Origin: Raphanus sativus
Lineage: Eukaryota > Streptophyta > Magnoliopsida > Brassicales > Brassicaceae
Assembly (NCBI RefSeq): GCF_000801105.2
Contig: NC_079514.1
Coordinates: forward strand, 21,244,293 to 21,308,292
DNA: 64,000 nucleotides
Reading direction: 5' to 3'
This document shows positions 11,779 through 23,272 of this stretch, piece after piece; position 1 is the first letter of the stretch; the number at the start of each line of letters is the position of its first letter. The notes under the pieces were generated by a model. It made no database searches. It saw only the letters and a list, made by a program, of their open reading frames with translations, and had not been told where the DNA came from. Both the position numbers and the translations under genes were made by a program.

Positions 11779-13143
11779 TGATAGTGCTCAAATTACCCTG
11801 TAGAGCTTACTCTCTCAAATAAGAGGTTCAGCTGTAGTACTTAGGTATTGAATCACGAGGAGCTAGGGAACCAATTAAATCTAATCAATTAATCAATCCT
11901 AGATGAAGTTGGTTTTAATAAAGAAATGTAAATGACAATTCCTAAAATGAGCAAGGTAGTTGCTCTAACTAACAATATGATGGTTGTTTAAATGATAATG
12001 AAGAGTGCTAGACTTAGGGCTTTTATTCAGGAATGAAGATTATAATATCTATAAATGCCTAACAAGTTGCTTGCATGATACTATAGAACTCAGCCGCTTA
12101 ACTATCAGTGATGTCTCACTGGTTAAATAATCTAGATCTCTGATCTCAACTGTCGTCTGTTGACCAGAAAAAGAGTAGATCGATATCCTTTAGAGATATC
12201 GAGCGATACACCTTTCGCAGCGCCGATCGATTCACCTGTCGGGATATCGATTGACGGCTTCTAGATATGCCTAGGCGCGAGCCGATAATGAACACTAGAT
12301 CTCAAGGAGGGCGGTTAGCTTTTCTCTAAGGAGACACTAGTTCAAACAGATAATTCAAGATATCAAAGATCCTAGTGATCTATGCTCTAGTTAGCTACTC
12401 TAGAACAAGCTTAGGGTGCAATCTATTTGATGAATATCACAACTTAGTAAATATAGTTTGGGGCTAATTCCACAAACCTATTTAAACCCTAGATCTAACA
12501 AGTAGACTACTCAGACATAGCTAAGCAATTCATAATAATAGATAGATAAAAGAATTGCATAGATAAGGAGTAGAAAACAAATGGAGCCGAAAAATAATAG
12601 ATAGACAAATCTTTCCAATCTCTCAAAACATAAAAAACTCTAGTCTCTCTCTCACACTCTCTGCTTTGCCTCTCAAGAATTGTGCTTCTTAGACTTGGCA
12701 AAGCTTGCTTGCCGTCAAAAACACTTAGCAGGAATATTTAAGCATTTCCATTAGGTTAAAAACTTGTCAGGGGCAATCTCGTAATTTGGTGAAGTCTTGG
12801 TGAAGTAGTCGGCTAAACCATTTCGTCCTCGATATCGATCGACAACACTAGTTGTGTATCGATCGATTATAATCTTTTAGTACGCGGATCTTCTCAGCTA
12901 CATCGATCGACAACTGTGGATGAGTATCGATCGATTCTTATCACAATGTTGACTTCCGACTTGGTTTTGAATGGTCAACTCGGGTGTATTATCTTTTGTA
13001 CTCCAAAATGCTCCAAGAACATCACTTTATCACGAAACGCTCCTGAACCTGAAAACATACCTAACAGGCTAGAAAACACATTAGTTATATAATAAAATAC
13101 TAGTATACCATGGTAGAAAATGGGTGAAATCCATGGTATATCA
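11779..13143 (-). repeat. N1 5' LTR
   Basis: A 1365-bp LTR with TG...CA ends (minus TGATATACCATGG...CACTATCA). It has a terminal inverted repeat TATACCATGG/CCATGGTATA at the U3 end and several TCGATCGA palindromes (near 12832, 12858, 12900 and 12925). The host duplication AGTTT follows at 13144. Confidence 0.9.
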
Positions 13144-14096
13144 AGTTTTCCGGCTGATTTGTCCCTTGTATGGTCGCAGACTCGCCTTCGGACCCAGTCT
13201 CCTTTCTGGAAGGTTATGGATCTGACCTTCTTATTGTACCTCTTGACTACTTTCAATTGATATGACGTGTTTCTAAGGCGGTCCGCCTCTCCTTTTTCAT
13301 CGAGTAGGTCTAGACTCAGGGACATTAGCTCGTTGTTCTTTTCCTGGGAGAGGAATTAAGAGACCGTAGTCCTGACGTGCACCTACGTGGGTATCACTGC
13401 TTCAGCACCATAGACAAGTGAGAAAAGAGTCTCTTGGGTAGCCGTTTTCAGTGTAGTCCGATAGGTCCAGAGTACTACGTGTAACTCTTCTACCCATCGC
13501 CCATGGGCGTCCTCCAGGCGCTTCTTGAGCATGTTTACCACCGTCTTGTTGGTGGACTCTGCTTGCCCATTTGATTTTGGATGTCGTGGTGCTGAATAGG
13601 AGAGTTTGATGTTTCAGTCCTTGCAAAACTTTCGAAATTTGTAGCTTGTGAACTGGGGTCCGTTGTCTGTGACAATTTCATGAGGGATTCCAAAGCGTGT
13701 GATCACGTTGGTCAATAGGAACTTCCTGATCTGGAAATCCGTTATCTTGGTTAGTGCTTCAGCTTCCACCCACTTTGTGAAATAGTCGGTTACGACTAGG
13801 AGGAAGACCTTTTGCCCTGGTGTCATGGGAAATTTTTCCACGATGTCCATGCCCCACTTTCGGAAGGGCCAAGGGGAGCTTAGAGATTTGAGGTTCTCCG
13901 GTGGAAGACTGGAGACCGGTGCGTGCTTTTGCATTGACTGCAGAGTTTAGCTTGTTTGAGGGCGTCCCTCGCCATGGTTAGCCAATAGTATCCGGCCCTT
14001 CTGGCTCTGAGTACCAGGCTTCGACTACTGGAATGGGAACCGCATTCTCCCTCGTGGAACTCTTCTAGTATCCTGGCGGCTTCTCTAGGGGTGAGA
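13144..14096 (-). pseudogene. Element E integrase (zinc finger and DDE core)
   Basis: Minus-strand fragments give the H2C2 zinc-binding region (LTPREAARILEEFHEGECG, then YYWLTMARDALKQAKLCSQC) and then the catalytic core (WPFRKWGMDIVEKFP, VVTDYFTKWVEAEAL, IVTDNGPQFTSYKFRKF). The C-terminal part follows, including KRYNKKVRSITFQKGDWV. This is the Tat/non-chromovirus type of integrase. A frameshift lies near 13920, TGA follows FRKFCKD near 13612, and two further stops are near 13385 and 13358. The fragment is bounded by N2 (14097) and N1 (13143). Confidence 0.85.
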
Positions 14097-15283
14097 TGAT
14101 ATACCATGGATTTCACCTATTCTCTACCATGGTATAGTAGTATTTTATTATATAACTAATGTGTTTTCTAGCCTGTTAGGTATGTTTTCAGGTTCAGGAG
14201 CGTTTCGTGATAAAGTGATGTTTTGGAGCATTTTGGAGTACAAGAGATAATGCACCCGAGTTGATCATTCAAGACCAAGTCGGAAGTCAACATTGTGATA
14301 AGAATCGATCGATACTCATCCAGAGTTGTCGATCAATGTAGCTGAGAAGATCCGCGTACTAGAAGATTATAATCGATCGATACACATCTAGTGTTGCTGA
14401 TCGATATCGAGGAGGAAATGGTTTAGCCACCTACTTCACCAAGACTTCACTAAATTACGAGATTACCCCTGACGAGTTTTTAACCTAATGGAAATGCTTA
14501 AATATTCATGCTAAGTTTTTTTGACGGCAACAAGCTTTGACAAGTCTAAACAAGCAAAAAGTCTTGAGAAGCAAATCAGAGAGTGTGAGAGAAAGCTAGA
14601 GTTTTATGTGTTTTGAGAGATTGGAGAGATCATTGAGAGATTTGTGATTGAACTCCATTTGTATTATGAATTGCTTAGCTATGTCTGAGTAGTCTACTTG
14701 TTAGATCTAGGGTTTTAATAGGTTTGTGGGATTAGCCCCAAACTATAATTGCTAAGTTGTGATATTCATCAAATAGATTGCACCCTAAGCTTGTTCTTGA
14801 GTACCTAACTAGAGCGTAGATCACTAGGATCATTGATATCTTGAATTATCTGTTTGAACTAGTTGTCTCCTTGGAGAAGAGATAACCGCCCTCCTTGAGA
14901 TCTAGTGTTCATTATCGGCTCGCGCCTAGGCATATCTAGAAGCCGTCGATCAATATCCCGACTGGTGAATCGATCGGCGCTGCGAAAGGTGTATCGCTCG
15001 ATATCTCTAAAGGATATCGATCGACTCTTTTTCTAGTCAACAGACGACAGTTGAGATCAGAGATCTAGATTAGTTGACCAGTGAGACATCACTGAGAGTT
15101 AAACGGCTGAGTTCTTTAGTATCATGCAAGCAACTACCTTGCTCATTTAGGAACTTCACCTAGGATTGATTAATTGATTAGATTTAATTGGTTCCCTAGC
15201 TCCTCGTGATTCGATCCCTAAGTACTACAGCTGAACCTTTTATTTGAGAGAGTAAGCTCTATAGGGTAATTTGAGCAGTATCA
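14097..15283 (+). repeat. N2 5' LTR
   Basis: Begins TGATATACCATGG and ends GAGCAGTATCA, 1187 bp. It aligns in reverse orientation with the N1 LTRs. The terminal TATACCATGG inverted repeat is mutated in its right arm here (CCATGGTATAG). Confidence 0.88.
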
Positions 15284-15287
15284 AATT

Positions 15288-15358
15288 TGGCGCCGTTGCC
15301 GGGGATCAAACCCGGGTCACCCGCGTGATAGGCGGGAATACTTACCACTATACTACAA
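15288..15358 (-). tRNA. tRNA-Asp-derived pseudo-tRNA copied next to N2 primer site
   Basis: Read on the minus strand, these 71 bases match nuclear plant tRNA-Asp from its 3' CCA through the T arm (GACCCGGGTTTGATCC), anticodon arm (CCCGCCTATCACGCGGG) and D arm to TTGTAGTATAGTGG. Only the first four 5' bases are missing. Differences from the sequence I remember are a G-to-A at anticodon position 34 (GTC to ATC) and one C-to-T in the T loop. Because the 5' acceptor strand is replaced by element sequence, it should not fold as a working tRNA. It starts exactly at the primer binding site, so it looks reverse-transcribed from the primer itself. Confidence 0.9.
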
Positions 15359-15361
15359 ATT

Positions 15362-15379
15362 TGGCGCCGTTGCCGGGGA
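15362..15379 (+). other. Second copy of N2 primer binding site
   Basis: TGGCGCCGTTGCCGGGGA is repeated here, 74 bp after the first copy at 15288. Together with six preceding bases (CAAATT) it forms a 24-bp direct repeat (15282-15305 and 15356-15379) flanking the tRNA-derived bases. Confidence 0.9.
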
Positions 15380-15470
15380 GCTTTGATCGCCATTAGATTT
15401 AATTTTATTAATCTTAGGTTTTTTTGTTTACCCCCTTTCTGATTAAAATTTTTCTTGTCTTTTCAGGTAC

Positions 15471-15776
15471 ATGCCCAGCAGTACCAGAAGCAATAAGGGA
15501 AATCAACTACTATTCTCAGAAGATCCTGCACACTTGGAACGTGCAATCCGCAAAGACCTACGCTCCGCATCGATCGACAGAACCGCAGTACCGTCGACTG
15601 ATATTCACGTTCAACCATCGACCGACACTCAGACAGCACCGTCGACCGATACCGTTCGCCGATCCACATAGTTCGATACTACCCAGCGTACATCGATCGA
15701 TACTAACCCGCGAGGCATGGTTGTGATTGTTATTCTCACGCAGGGCGAGAATGGAAACACGATCACGCAGGGCGAG
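15471..15776 (+). pseudogene. N2 gag, N-terminal remnant
   Basis: The start MPSSTRSNKGNQLLFSEDPA matches the N1 gag start. The SID/STD-rich N-terminus follows (STDIHVQPSTDTQ). The frame is broken by TAG in the TVRRST region at 15669. The sequence ends at a deletion junction with CRM gag near 15777. Confidence 0.8.
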
Positions 15777-15778
15777 GC

Positions 15779-16397
15779 TTTGTTCCCGACCATTACCATA
15801 GAGATCTACACCATAAACTCAGGCGTTTGCTTCAAGGTTCTAAGTCAGTTAAGGACTATCCCCAGGAGATGGAGACCTTGATGATCAAAGCTGATGTAGA
15901 TGAGCCCTTAGACGCCACCATGGCTAGATTTCTCACCTGGCTCAACCGGGACATACAAGACCGCATGGAGCTGGAAGACTATGACAGCATGGAGCAGATG
16001 CTACACAAGGCCGTGCTGATTGAACAACAAGTCAAGAGAAAGGGTCTCTCTAAGCCGACCTTTGCTTCAAACCGACCTTTGCTTCCAAGCCAAACTATCA
16101 AGACAAGGGTAAGTCTTCTTCCACAACAAATACAGCTTTTAAGACTAATGTCCCTGCTCGTGTTGATAGAGAAAAGAAAGAAGAGGCTCCCAAACGAACC
16201 AGAGACATCCAATGCTTTAGGTGTCATGGCCTTGGCCACTATGCCAACCGATGTCCAAACCAAAAGGTGATGGTTCTCTTGGAGAATGGAGAAGTCGAAT
16301 CTGAAGAAGACAAGGAGGATCTCGGACCAGTGTATAATACTGATGATGAGGAAGAAGCACTTGACTTCCCCAGTTCATGGCCCCCTTCTTGTTACTA
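15779..16397 (+). pseudogene. CRM copy 1 gag remnant
   Basis: Gag residues KSVKDYPQEMETLMIKADVD and MARFLTWLNRDIQDRMELED are followed, after a 1-bp deletion near 16067 relative to copy 2, by a CCHC zinc knuckle (CFRCHGLGHYANRCP, near 16211-16255). The gag frame ends in SSWPPSCY then TAG, with PR in the next frame. Copy 2 shares that gag/PR frameshift. Confidence 0.85.
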
Positions 16398-19300
16398 GAA
16401 AGACTTTGGACGACACCTTTGATCCTATCTTTGATGAGGAGGCCGATGGCGTGATCGATGAGTTTTGCTCGACCTTTGTGGAGAGCTCTGATCCGATCTT
16501 TGATGAGGATGTTCTTGATGAGCCGAGCCATGGTTCACTACTGGTTACTATGTGTGCCTTGAGTGTCCAACCGAAATCCAATGAAAAAGAACAAAGGGAG
16601 AATCTCTTTCACTCTAGATGTCTCATTTTTGATAAAGTTTGTTCTTTGATTATTGATGGAGGCAGTTGCACTAATGTGGCCAGTGACACTCTTGTAAAGA
16701 AACTTGGGCTTGCTACTCGGCCTCTTTCTCGTCCTTTCAGGTTGGAGTGGCTCAATGAGGCTGGAGAACAGTATGTGAAGGAGCAAGTCATAGTTCCACT
16801 CTCCATTGGCCGATATGAGGATGAGGTTGTGTGCAATGTACTTCCCATGGATGCTTGCCATGTTCTCATGGGCCGGCCTTGGCAATTTGACAAGAAGGCA
16901 GTGCATGATGGCTTCACAAACAGGCACTCGTTTGATCACAAGGGAAAGAAGATCACCTTGGTGCCTTTGTCGCCTTCGGAAGTCCATCAAGACCAGGTCC
17001 AACTTAAGAAGAACCGAGACCAAGACTCTAAGGCTGATAAACCTGAGACCAGTACCAGAAACTCCAACTTCTTTGTCAAAGAAAGTCAGGTAAGGAAGTC
17101 TCTTTGCTCTCAAAAGCCATTTCTCTTACTTGTTTATAAAGAGTCTCTTTTGGCCTCATCTTCTTCTGACCTTGCACCGGAGATTCTGAGTGAGCTTTTA
17201 GGTATCTTGCAGGATTATTCTGATGTATTTCTAGAAGAAAATCCCAAAGGATTGCCACCAGTGAGAGGCATTGAGCATCAGATCGATCTCGTCCCGGGCG
17301 CCTTTCTACCGAACCGACAAGCGTACCGCACCAATCCGGTCGAGACCAAGGAGCTGGAGAAACAGATCAACGACTTGCTTGAGAAGGGATACATCAGAGA
17401 GAGTCTCAGTCCATGTGCCGTGCCTGTTCTACTTGTACCAAAGAAGGATGGCTCCTGGAGGATGTGTGTGGACTGTCGGGCCATAAACAACATCACGGTA
17501 AAGTATCGACATCCTATCCCTCGTCTTGATGATATGCTTGATGAACTCTATGGTTCTAAGTACTTTTCTAAGATAGATTTGAAAAGTGGCTATCATCAGA
17601 TTAGGATGAAAGAAGGTGATGAATGGAAAACGACCTTTAAAACAAAACTAGGTTTGTATGAGTGGCTTGTCATGCCCTTTGGTCTCACAAATGCACCTAG
17701 TACTTTCATGCGTCTAATGAATCATGTCTTGAGGTCTTTTATTGGTCATTTTGTTGTGGTTTACTTTGATGACATTCTTATTTACAGCAAAAGCCTTGAT
17801 GAGCACAAACAGCACCTGAAATCTGTTCTTGAAGTCCTTAGAAAGGAACATTTGTTTGCTAACCTTGGAAAATGTTCTGTTGGCACAGATCATGTGGTCT
17901 TTCTAAGTTTTGTTGTAGGTGCAGATGGCTTGAGAGTGGACGAGCAGAAGGTCCAAGCAATCCGAGATTGGCCAATTCCGACCACCATTGGTGAAGTGAG
18001 AAGTTTCCATGGCCTTGCCGGCTTCTATAGGCGATTTGTTTAAAACTTCAGTACCTTGGCCGCTCCTCTAAATGAAGCGATCAAGAAGAACGTGGGGTTC
18101 AAATGGGGACCAGTTCAGGAAGAAGCATTAGAAATCCTTAAAGAGAAGTTGACTAATGCCCCTTTACTTATACTTCCAGATTTTTTTAAAGCTTTTGAGA
18201 TCGAATGTGATGCTTCTGGTGTTGGTATTGGTGCTGTGTTGATGCAGGAAGGAAAACCTGTTGCCTATTTCAGTGAGAAGCTTGGAGGTGCCATGCTCAA
18301 CTACCCCACATACGACCAGGAACTCTATGCCTTGGTGAGAGCCCTTCAAACGTGGCAGAACTATCTTTGGCCTAAGGAGTTCATCATCCACACTGACCAT
18401 CAGTCTCTAAGACATCTTAAGGGTCAGCAGAAGCTCAACAAGAGGCATGCTCGTTGGATGGAGTTCATTGAGACATTCCCTTATGTGATCAAGTACAAAC
18501 AAGGTAAGGAGAATGTTGTGGCCGATGCATTGTCTCGAAGGTATACTCTTCTCTCAGCCCTTGAAACCAAATTGCTTGGCTTTGAATATATCAAAGATAT
18601 TTATGCCTCTGATCAGGATTTTTAAGAGATTTTTCGAAAATGCACCAAGGTTGCTTATGGGAAATACTTTCAAAGTTCTGGTTTCTTATTCTTTGATAAC
18701 CGTTTGTGTGTGCCCCAATGTTCTTTGACGGAGTTGTTTCTCAGGTAAGCTCATGGAGGAGGACTTATGGGACACTTTGGTGTCAAGAAAACTTACAAGG
18801 CTGTTCATGACCACTTCTATTGGCCGAGCTTGATGAAAGATGTTGAGAGGATCTGTAGCCGATGTGTGGTGTGCAAGAAGTCTAAGCCTAAAGCATCAAA
18901 CCACAGTTTGTACTCAGCTCTACCCATTCCCTCTCATCCTGGGTAGACATTTCTATGGATTTTGTGCTTGGTTTGCCTAGGTCCAAAGCTGGACGAGATT
19001 ATATCTTTGTGGTTGTTGATAGGTTCTCGAAAATGGCTCATTTCATTCCATGTCACAAAACTGATGATGCTGTGCAAGTTGCAGATTTATTTTTTAAGGA
19101 AGTTGTTAGATTGCATGGAATGCCTAAGACCATTGTCTCTGATCGTGATGCTAAGTTCCTTAGCTATTTTTGGAAGACCTTGTGGTCTATGCTAGGTACT
19201 AGATTGATGTTCTCTACAACTTGTCATCCGCAAACTGATGGGCAAACTGAAGTAGTTAACCGAACCTTGTCTGCTTTGCTTAGATCTTTGGTTAAAAAGA

Positions 19301-19743
19301 ATCTTAAGACTTGGGAAGAATGTTTGCCTCATGTTGAGTTTGCTTACAATTATGCATTGCATTCAGCTACTAAGTTTTCTCCTTTTGAGGTTGTTTATGG
19401 ATTTAATCCTTTGTCTCCACTTGATCTTTTATCTTTGCCTTTGAGTGAACGAGTTAGTATAGATGGCAAGAGGAAAGTGGACACGATCAAGAAGCTGCAT
19501 GAACAAGTCCGGGCCAACATTGAAGCCAAGACCGAGGGCTACAAACGCCTTGCAGACAAGAAGAGAAAAGAAGTGATCTTCCAGGAAGGTGATATTGTTT
19601 GGGTCCATTTGAGGAAGGAACGATTCCCGGAACAAAGGAAGTCCAAACTCATGCCCCGGGTCGATGGTCCATTCCAGATTCTCAAGAAACTCCATGACAA
19701 TGCTTACCAGCTTGATCTTCAGGGTAAGTATGATATCTCTTAA
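16370..19743 (+). pseudogene. CRM copy 1 protease-RT-RNase H-integrase
   Basis: The frame opens with HGPLLVTRKTLDDTF. The protease motif IIDGGSCTNVAS follows, then RT with [12 protein letters not shown], RNase H with [20 protein letters not shown], an integrase zinc finger and the core from [20 protein letters not shown]. Private lesions relative to copy 2 are TAA at 18041-18043, TAA near 18623, TAA after ELFLR near 18746 and a 1-bp deletion near 18943. Unlike copy 2, the PR-RT junction near 17120 is uninterrupted. The terminal TAA at 19741-19743 is shared with copy 2. Confidence 0.9.
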
Positions 19744-19823
19744 AGTTTTAATGTTTCTGATTTATTTCCTTTTTGTGCAGATGATCCGGATTTGTGGTCA
19801 AATCCTTTTGAAGAGGGAGGGAA

Positions 19824-20826
19824 TGATGGAACCCAGGACCTGGACCAGAACTTGGAGCAGACTCAGGACGATCAGATCAGTCCAACTGAGGTTCAGCCAT
19901 TCAGCCGTACCAGATCAACTGACAGAGCCGTGTACCGGATCGACCCGCATGCACCCGGACGCGACCTAAGGATGGATCCACGACCTGATGACCGAATCAG
20001 CTGACCCACAGGCGTTCTTTCCCGACCCATTCGTCATTCTAGAGCCAACAGTCAAGCCAGAACCCATGATCATCGAGATGAATCAGATTCCGGACCTAGC
20101 CTGTCTTTCCTGGCCCGTTTGGGACGTACAGCACGTCCGGATCAGGCTGATCATGACCTTTCCGACCACTTTGATGATTTCTTGATCATCGATGCGTCCA
20201 ACTTCTCCAAAGGGATGATACTTAGGCTGTCTGAAGATTTGGGTCGAGCTATCTCTTCATCCGTTCATGGATCATCGATGATCAACGTTGCGGGCAGCCT
20301 TATGAACGTCCTACTCCTTACCGCGGACGACCTGATCATCACAGCATGAACCTGGACGCATCACAAACCTGGACAGTCAATGAACCTTGCCAAGTCTTCA
20401 TCAATTTCCGAACTTTGACTGGTCTTGGTCAATTTTATATTTTCTATGTCTTGTATTCAACATTTCTATTTTCAATTTTGTCTTTCCCCACATATTTCTT
20501 TATGTATCTTTGACTCACAAACCTTATAAATATGTGAGAATCCCATGAATAAAGACCACAATCGATTTTCTTTATCTCTTTTTGAGTTTTCTCTCATTGT
20601 TCTTTGTCTTAGAACATTCATAGTTTACTTGGTGAGGTTATCTCCGAGTGAAACACGTTCGTTGTGTTGGACCGGTGCGTCACATCCGGCAACCTTCGAT
20701 CTCTGGTTGTATCTTCGGGCTTCCGCAACCCTTAGTGTCACCCTTCGATCCACCAGTTCTCAATCCACTCGGATCTGAGTTCATATCATCCGTACCGGTA
20801 GAGTGATCCGTATTTAGGTTCTATCA
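19824..20826 (+). repeat. CRM copy 1 3' LTR
   Basis: Starts TGATGGAACC right after the purine tract GAAGAGGGAGGGAA and ends GGTTCTATCA, so the termini form an imperfect 10-bp inverted repeat. It contains a TATA-like CCTTATAAATATGTG (near 20523) and AATAAA (near 20549), and is 1003 bp long. Confidence 0.85.
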
Positions 20827-21467
20827 ATACTGGTCTTAGTGACAGAGACGCGACATCGATTGACAGGCCTAGACCTATATCAATCAACATCGAGCCACCA
20901 CCAGCGAAGAGAGCATGCACAGCAGCAGAAGTTGATCAGATCAAACATGAGCTATACGAAGCTATGAATGCTATGGAGAGGAGACTCAACGGGAACTGTG
21001 ATGACATTGACGCTACTGTCAATGAACGAGTGAACAGCCTATGCAGAACTACTCGCCAAATGAAGAGCGATATACGTGCTCTGCAGTACCAAGGACAACC
21101 ATCAGAATCAATCGACACAGTTGACACTGGATCGACCGACATAACAACCGACGCACATCTAGTAGCATCGATCGACACCGAGTCCTTGGCAGGCCGAGAT
21201 CAGCTGATTCATGACAAGATCGATGCAATACAGAATGAGCTGAGGAAATTGTCAGAATATACCTACAGCACCATGGACAGGAAGGTTGGCAACATCGAAT
21301 ATATTGAGAATTCTCTAAGGAAGCTCACAGATACAGGCCTCAAGATAGATTCGAAACAGCTAAGAAGTGATGATGCCACAAGAAGCTTCATTGCCACATG
21401 GTCTGCTAGTAGGAGACACGAAATTGATGCTTGTTGTCGAATAAGCAGCAGTTTCTGCACCCCATGA
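20827..21467 (+). pseudogene. N2 second-ORF C-terminal part, unit 1
   Basis: Follows the CRM LTR directly. Coding homology to N3 at 32555 onward begins with SDRDATSIDRPRPISINIEP. An uninterrupted 167-codon stretch from 20964 (MNAMERRLNGNCDDIDATVN) continues to TGA at 21465-21467. It is rich in charged heptads and SIDT tripeptides. Confidence 0.72.
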
Positions 21468-22061
21468 GTCACACACCCACCACAGTCAAGCTACATGACT
21501 ATAACAAAGCGCTGAGTTGGAGGCAACCCACTATTAGGTTTTATTTTCTTTTTAAGTTATTTTTACATTTTTACTTTTAATTTTTGGATTTATTTTTGCA
21601 GTTTTCAAAGATCCAATAGAATGATGTTTCCGTCGACCGACACGTACCATTTACATCGCTCGACATCATACGACCATCACTAACGATCGACGTACACCCC
21701 TACGCATCAATCGACACCATGTCGGTCAGGTTTAGTCTTTCTATCTTGTTTTATTTAGTTTTTATGAATTATTTATTTACCTCACACCGGCTGTGTTACA
21801 ATGGGACAGTGTAATTTAAGTCTGGGGGGGAGTTTACTAATATGTGTTTTTATTTTGGTTTTTATTTAAAATGTTTTTCAAAATTATTTTTCACATAAGT
21901 AATAAACAGGAACATTGATATAGGTTTATATTTGATTGTCTGACCATTCTTTAGCACCATTTTAGATTTACTGATTGCAGATAGTACTAATGATGCTAAA
22001 GTGGATCAACATGTCACCTATATACACTAGCTGAGATTGTTTGAAGGAACCAAAGCTGACC
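21468..22061 (+). other. N2 3' non-coding segment, unit 1
   Basis: No gene. Holds the conserved block GCGCTGAGTTGGAGGCAACC (from 21509), two clusters of degraded TCGATCGA-like motifs (21630-21720) and an internal polypurine-like tract AAGTCTGGGGGGGAG at about 21818-21832. Confidence 0.7.
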
Positions 22062-22553
22062 TTAGACGCCACCATGGCTAGATTTCTCACCGGGCTCAAC
22101 CGGGACATACAAGACCGCATGGAGCTGGAAGACTATGACAGCATGGAGCAGATGCTACACAAGGCCGTGCTGATTGAACAACAAGTCAAGAGAAAGGGTC
22201 TCTCTAAGCCGACCTTTGCTTCAAAACCGACCTTTGCTTTCAAGCCAAACTATCAAGACAAGGGTAAGTCTTCTTCCACAACAAATACAGCTTTTAAGAC
22301 TAATGTCCCTGCTCATGTTGATAGAGAAAAGAAAGAAGAGGCTCCCAAACGAACCAGAGACATCCAATGCTTTAGGTGTCTTGGCCTTGGCCACTATGCC
22401 AACCGATGTCCAAACCAAAAGGTGATGGTTCTCTTGGAGAATGGAGAAGTCGAATCTGAAGAAGACAAGGAGGATCTCGGACCAGTGTATAATACTGATG
22501 ATGAGGAAGAAGCACTTGACTTCCCCAGTTCATGGCCCCCTTCTTGTTACTAG
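22062..22553 (+). pseudogene. CRM copy 2 gag (5'-truncated)
   Basis: Open from the duplication junction (LDATMARFLTGLNRDIQDRM) through the CCHC knuckle CFRCLGLGHYANRCP and the acidic EESEEDKEDL-like segment to SSWPPSCY and TAG at 22551-22553. It has no ATG of its own; the upstream frame runs into N2 sequence. An extra base in a CCCC run just before the stop shifts PR into another frame, as in copy 1. Confidence 0.85.
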
Positions 22554-23272
22554 AAAGACTTTGGACGACACCTTTGATCCTATCTTTGATGAGGAGGCCG
22601 ATGGCGTGATCGATGAGTTTTGCTCGACCTTTGTGGAGAGCTCTGATCCGATCTTTGATGAGGATGTTCTTGATGAGCCGAGCCATGGTTCACTACTGGT
22701 TACTATGTGTGCCTTGAGTGTCCAACCGAAATCCAATGAAAAAGAACAAAGGGAGAATCTCTTTCACTCTAGATGTCTCATTTTTGTTAAAGTTTGTTCT
22801 TTGATTATTGATGGAGGCAGTTGCACTAATGTGGCCAGTGACACTCTTGTAAAGAAACTTGGGCTTGTTACTCGGCTTCTTTCTCGTCCTTTCAGGTTGG
22901 AGTGGCTCAATGAGGCTGTAGAACAGTATGTGAAGGAGCAAGTCACAGTTCCACTCTCCATTGGCCGATATGAGGATGAGGTTGTGTGCAATGTACTTCC
23001 CATGGATGCTTACCATGTTCTCTTGGGCCGACCTTGGCAATTTGACAAGAAGGCAGTGCATGATGGCTTCACAAACAGGCACTCGTTTGATCACAAGGGA
23101 AAGAAGATCACCTTGGTGCCTTTGTCGCCTTCGGAAGTCCATCAAGACCAGGTCCAACTTAAGAAGAACCGAGACCAAGACTCTAAGGCTGATAAACCTG
23201 AGACCAGTACCAGAAACTCCAACTTCTTTGTCAAAGAAAGTCAGGTAAGGAAGTCTCTTTGCTCTCAAAAGC
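22540..23272 (+). pseudogene. CRM copy 2 protease region
   Basis: Contains HGPLLVTRKTLDDTFDPIFD, the protease core LIIDGGSCTNVASDTLVKKL (from about 22800) and DAYHVLLGRPWQFD. A 4-bp deletion near 23275, relative to copy 1, takes this frame out of register with RT. The product would lack the RT fusion. Confidence 0.82.

Larger units (their letters stand above)
1965..13143 (-). mobile_element. N1: complete non-autonomous Athila-like LTR retrotransposon
   Basis: The boundaries are TG...CA LTR ends plus the target-site duplication AGTTT (1960-1964 and 13144-13148). The order on the minus strand is 5' LTR 11779-13143, tRNA-Asp-type primer binding site 11761-11774, gag, protease, a long SID-rich linker, a second ORF, a polypurine tract (from 4738) and the 3' LTR 1965-4737. 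The 3' LTR is lengthened by a nested solo LTR. No RT, RNase H or integrase is recognisable, so the element is non-autonomous. The tRNA-Asp primer and overall layout fit the Athila clade of Ty3/gypsy; this assignment is inferred from gag/PR style and primer. All reading frames are broken. Confidence 0.88.
15777..20826 (+). mobile_element. CRM-type centromeric chromovirus, copy 1 (5'-truncated)
   Basis: It lacks its 5' LTR and the first part of gag and begins in gag at FVPDHYHRDLHHK. It keeps gag, PR, RT, RNase H, integrase and the 3' LTR (19824-20826). The protein style and the location beside the centromeric satellite indicate the CRM clade; the known Brassica member is CRB. Its 3' edge is exact (CTATCA at 20826) and is followed by N2 second-ORF sequence. 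Confidence 0.88.

Noticed and set aside
15288..15358. A functional tRNA-Asp gene
   Set aside because: The first four acceptor bases are missing, the anticodon base 34 and a T-loop base are changed, and it abuts the primer site exactly.
19737..19792. Intron at the end of CRM pol (GTAAGTATG...TTTTTGTGCAG)
   Set aside because: Splice-like sequences are present, but the codons across it (SFNVSDLFPF after a single TAA) match CRM-type protein, so a nonsense codon in continuous coding is simpler. Not fully excluded.
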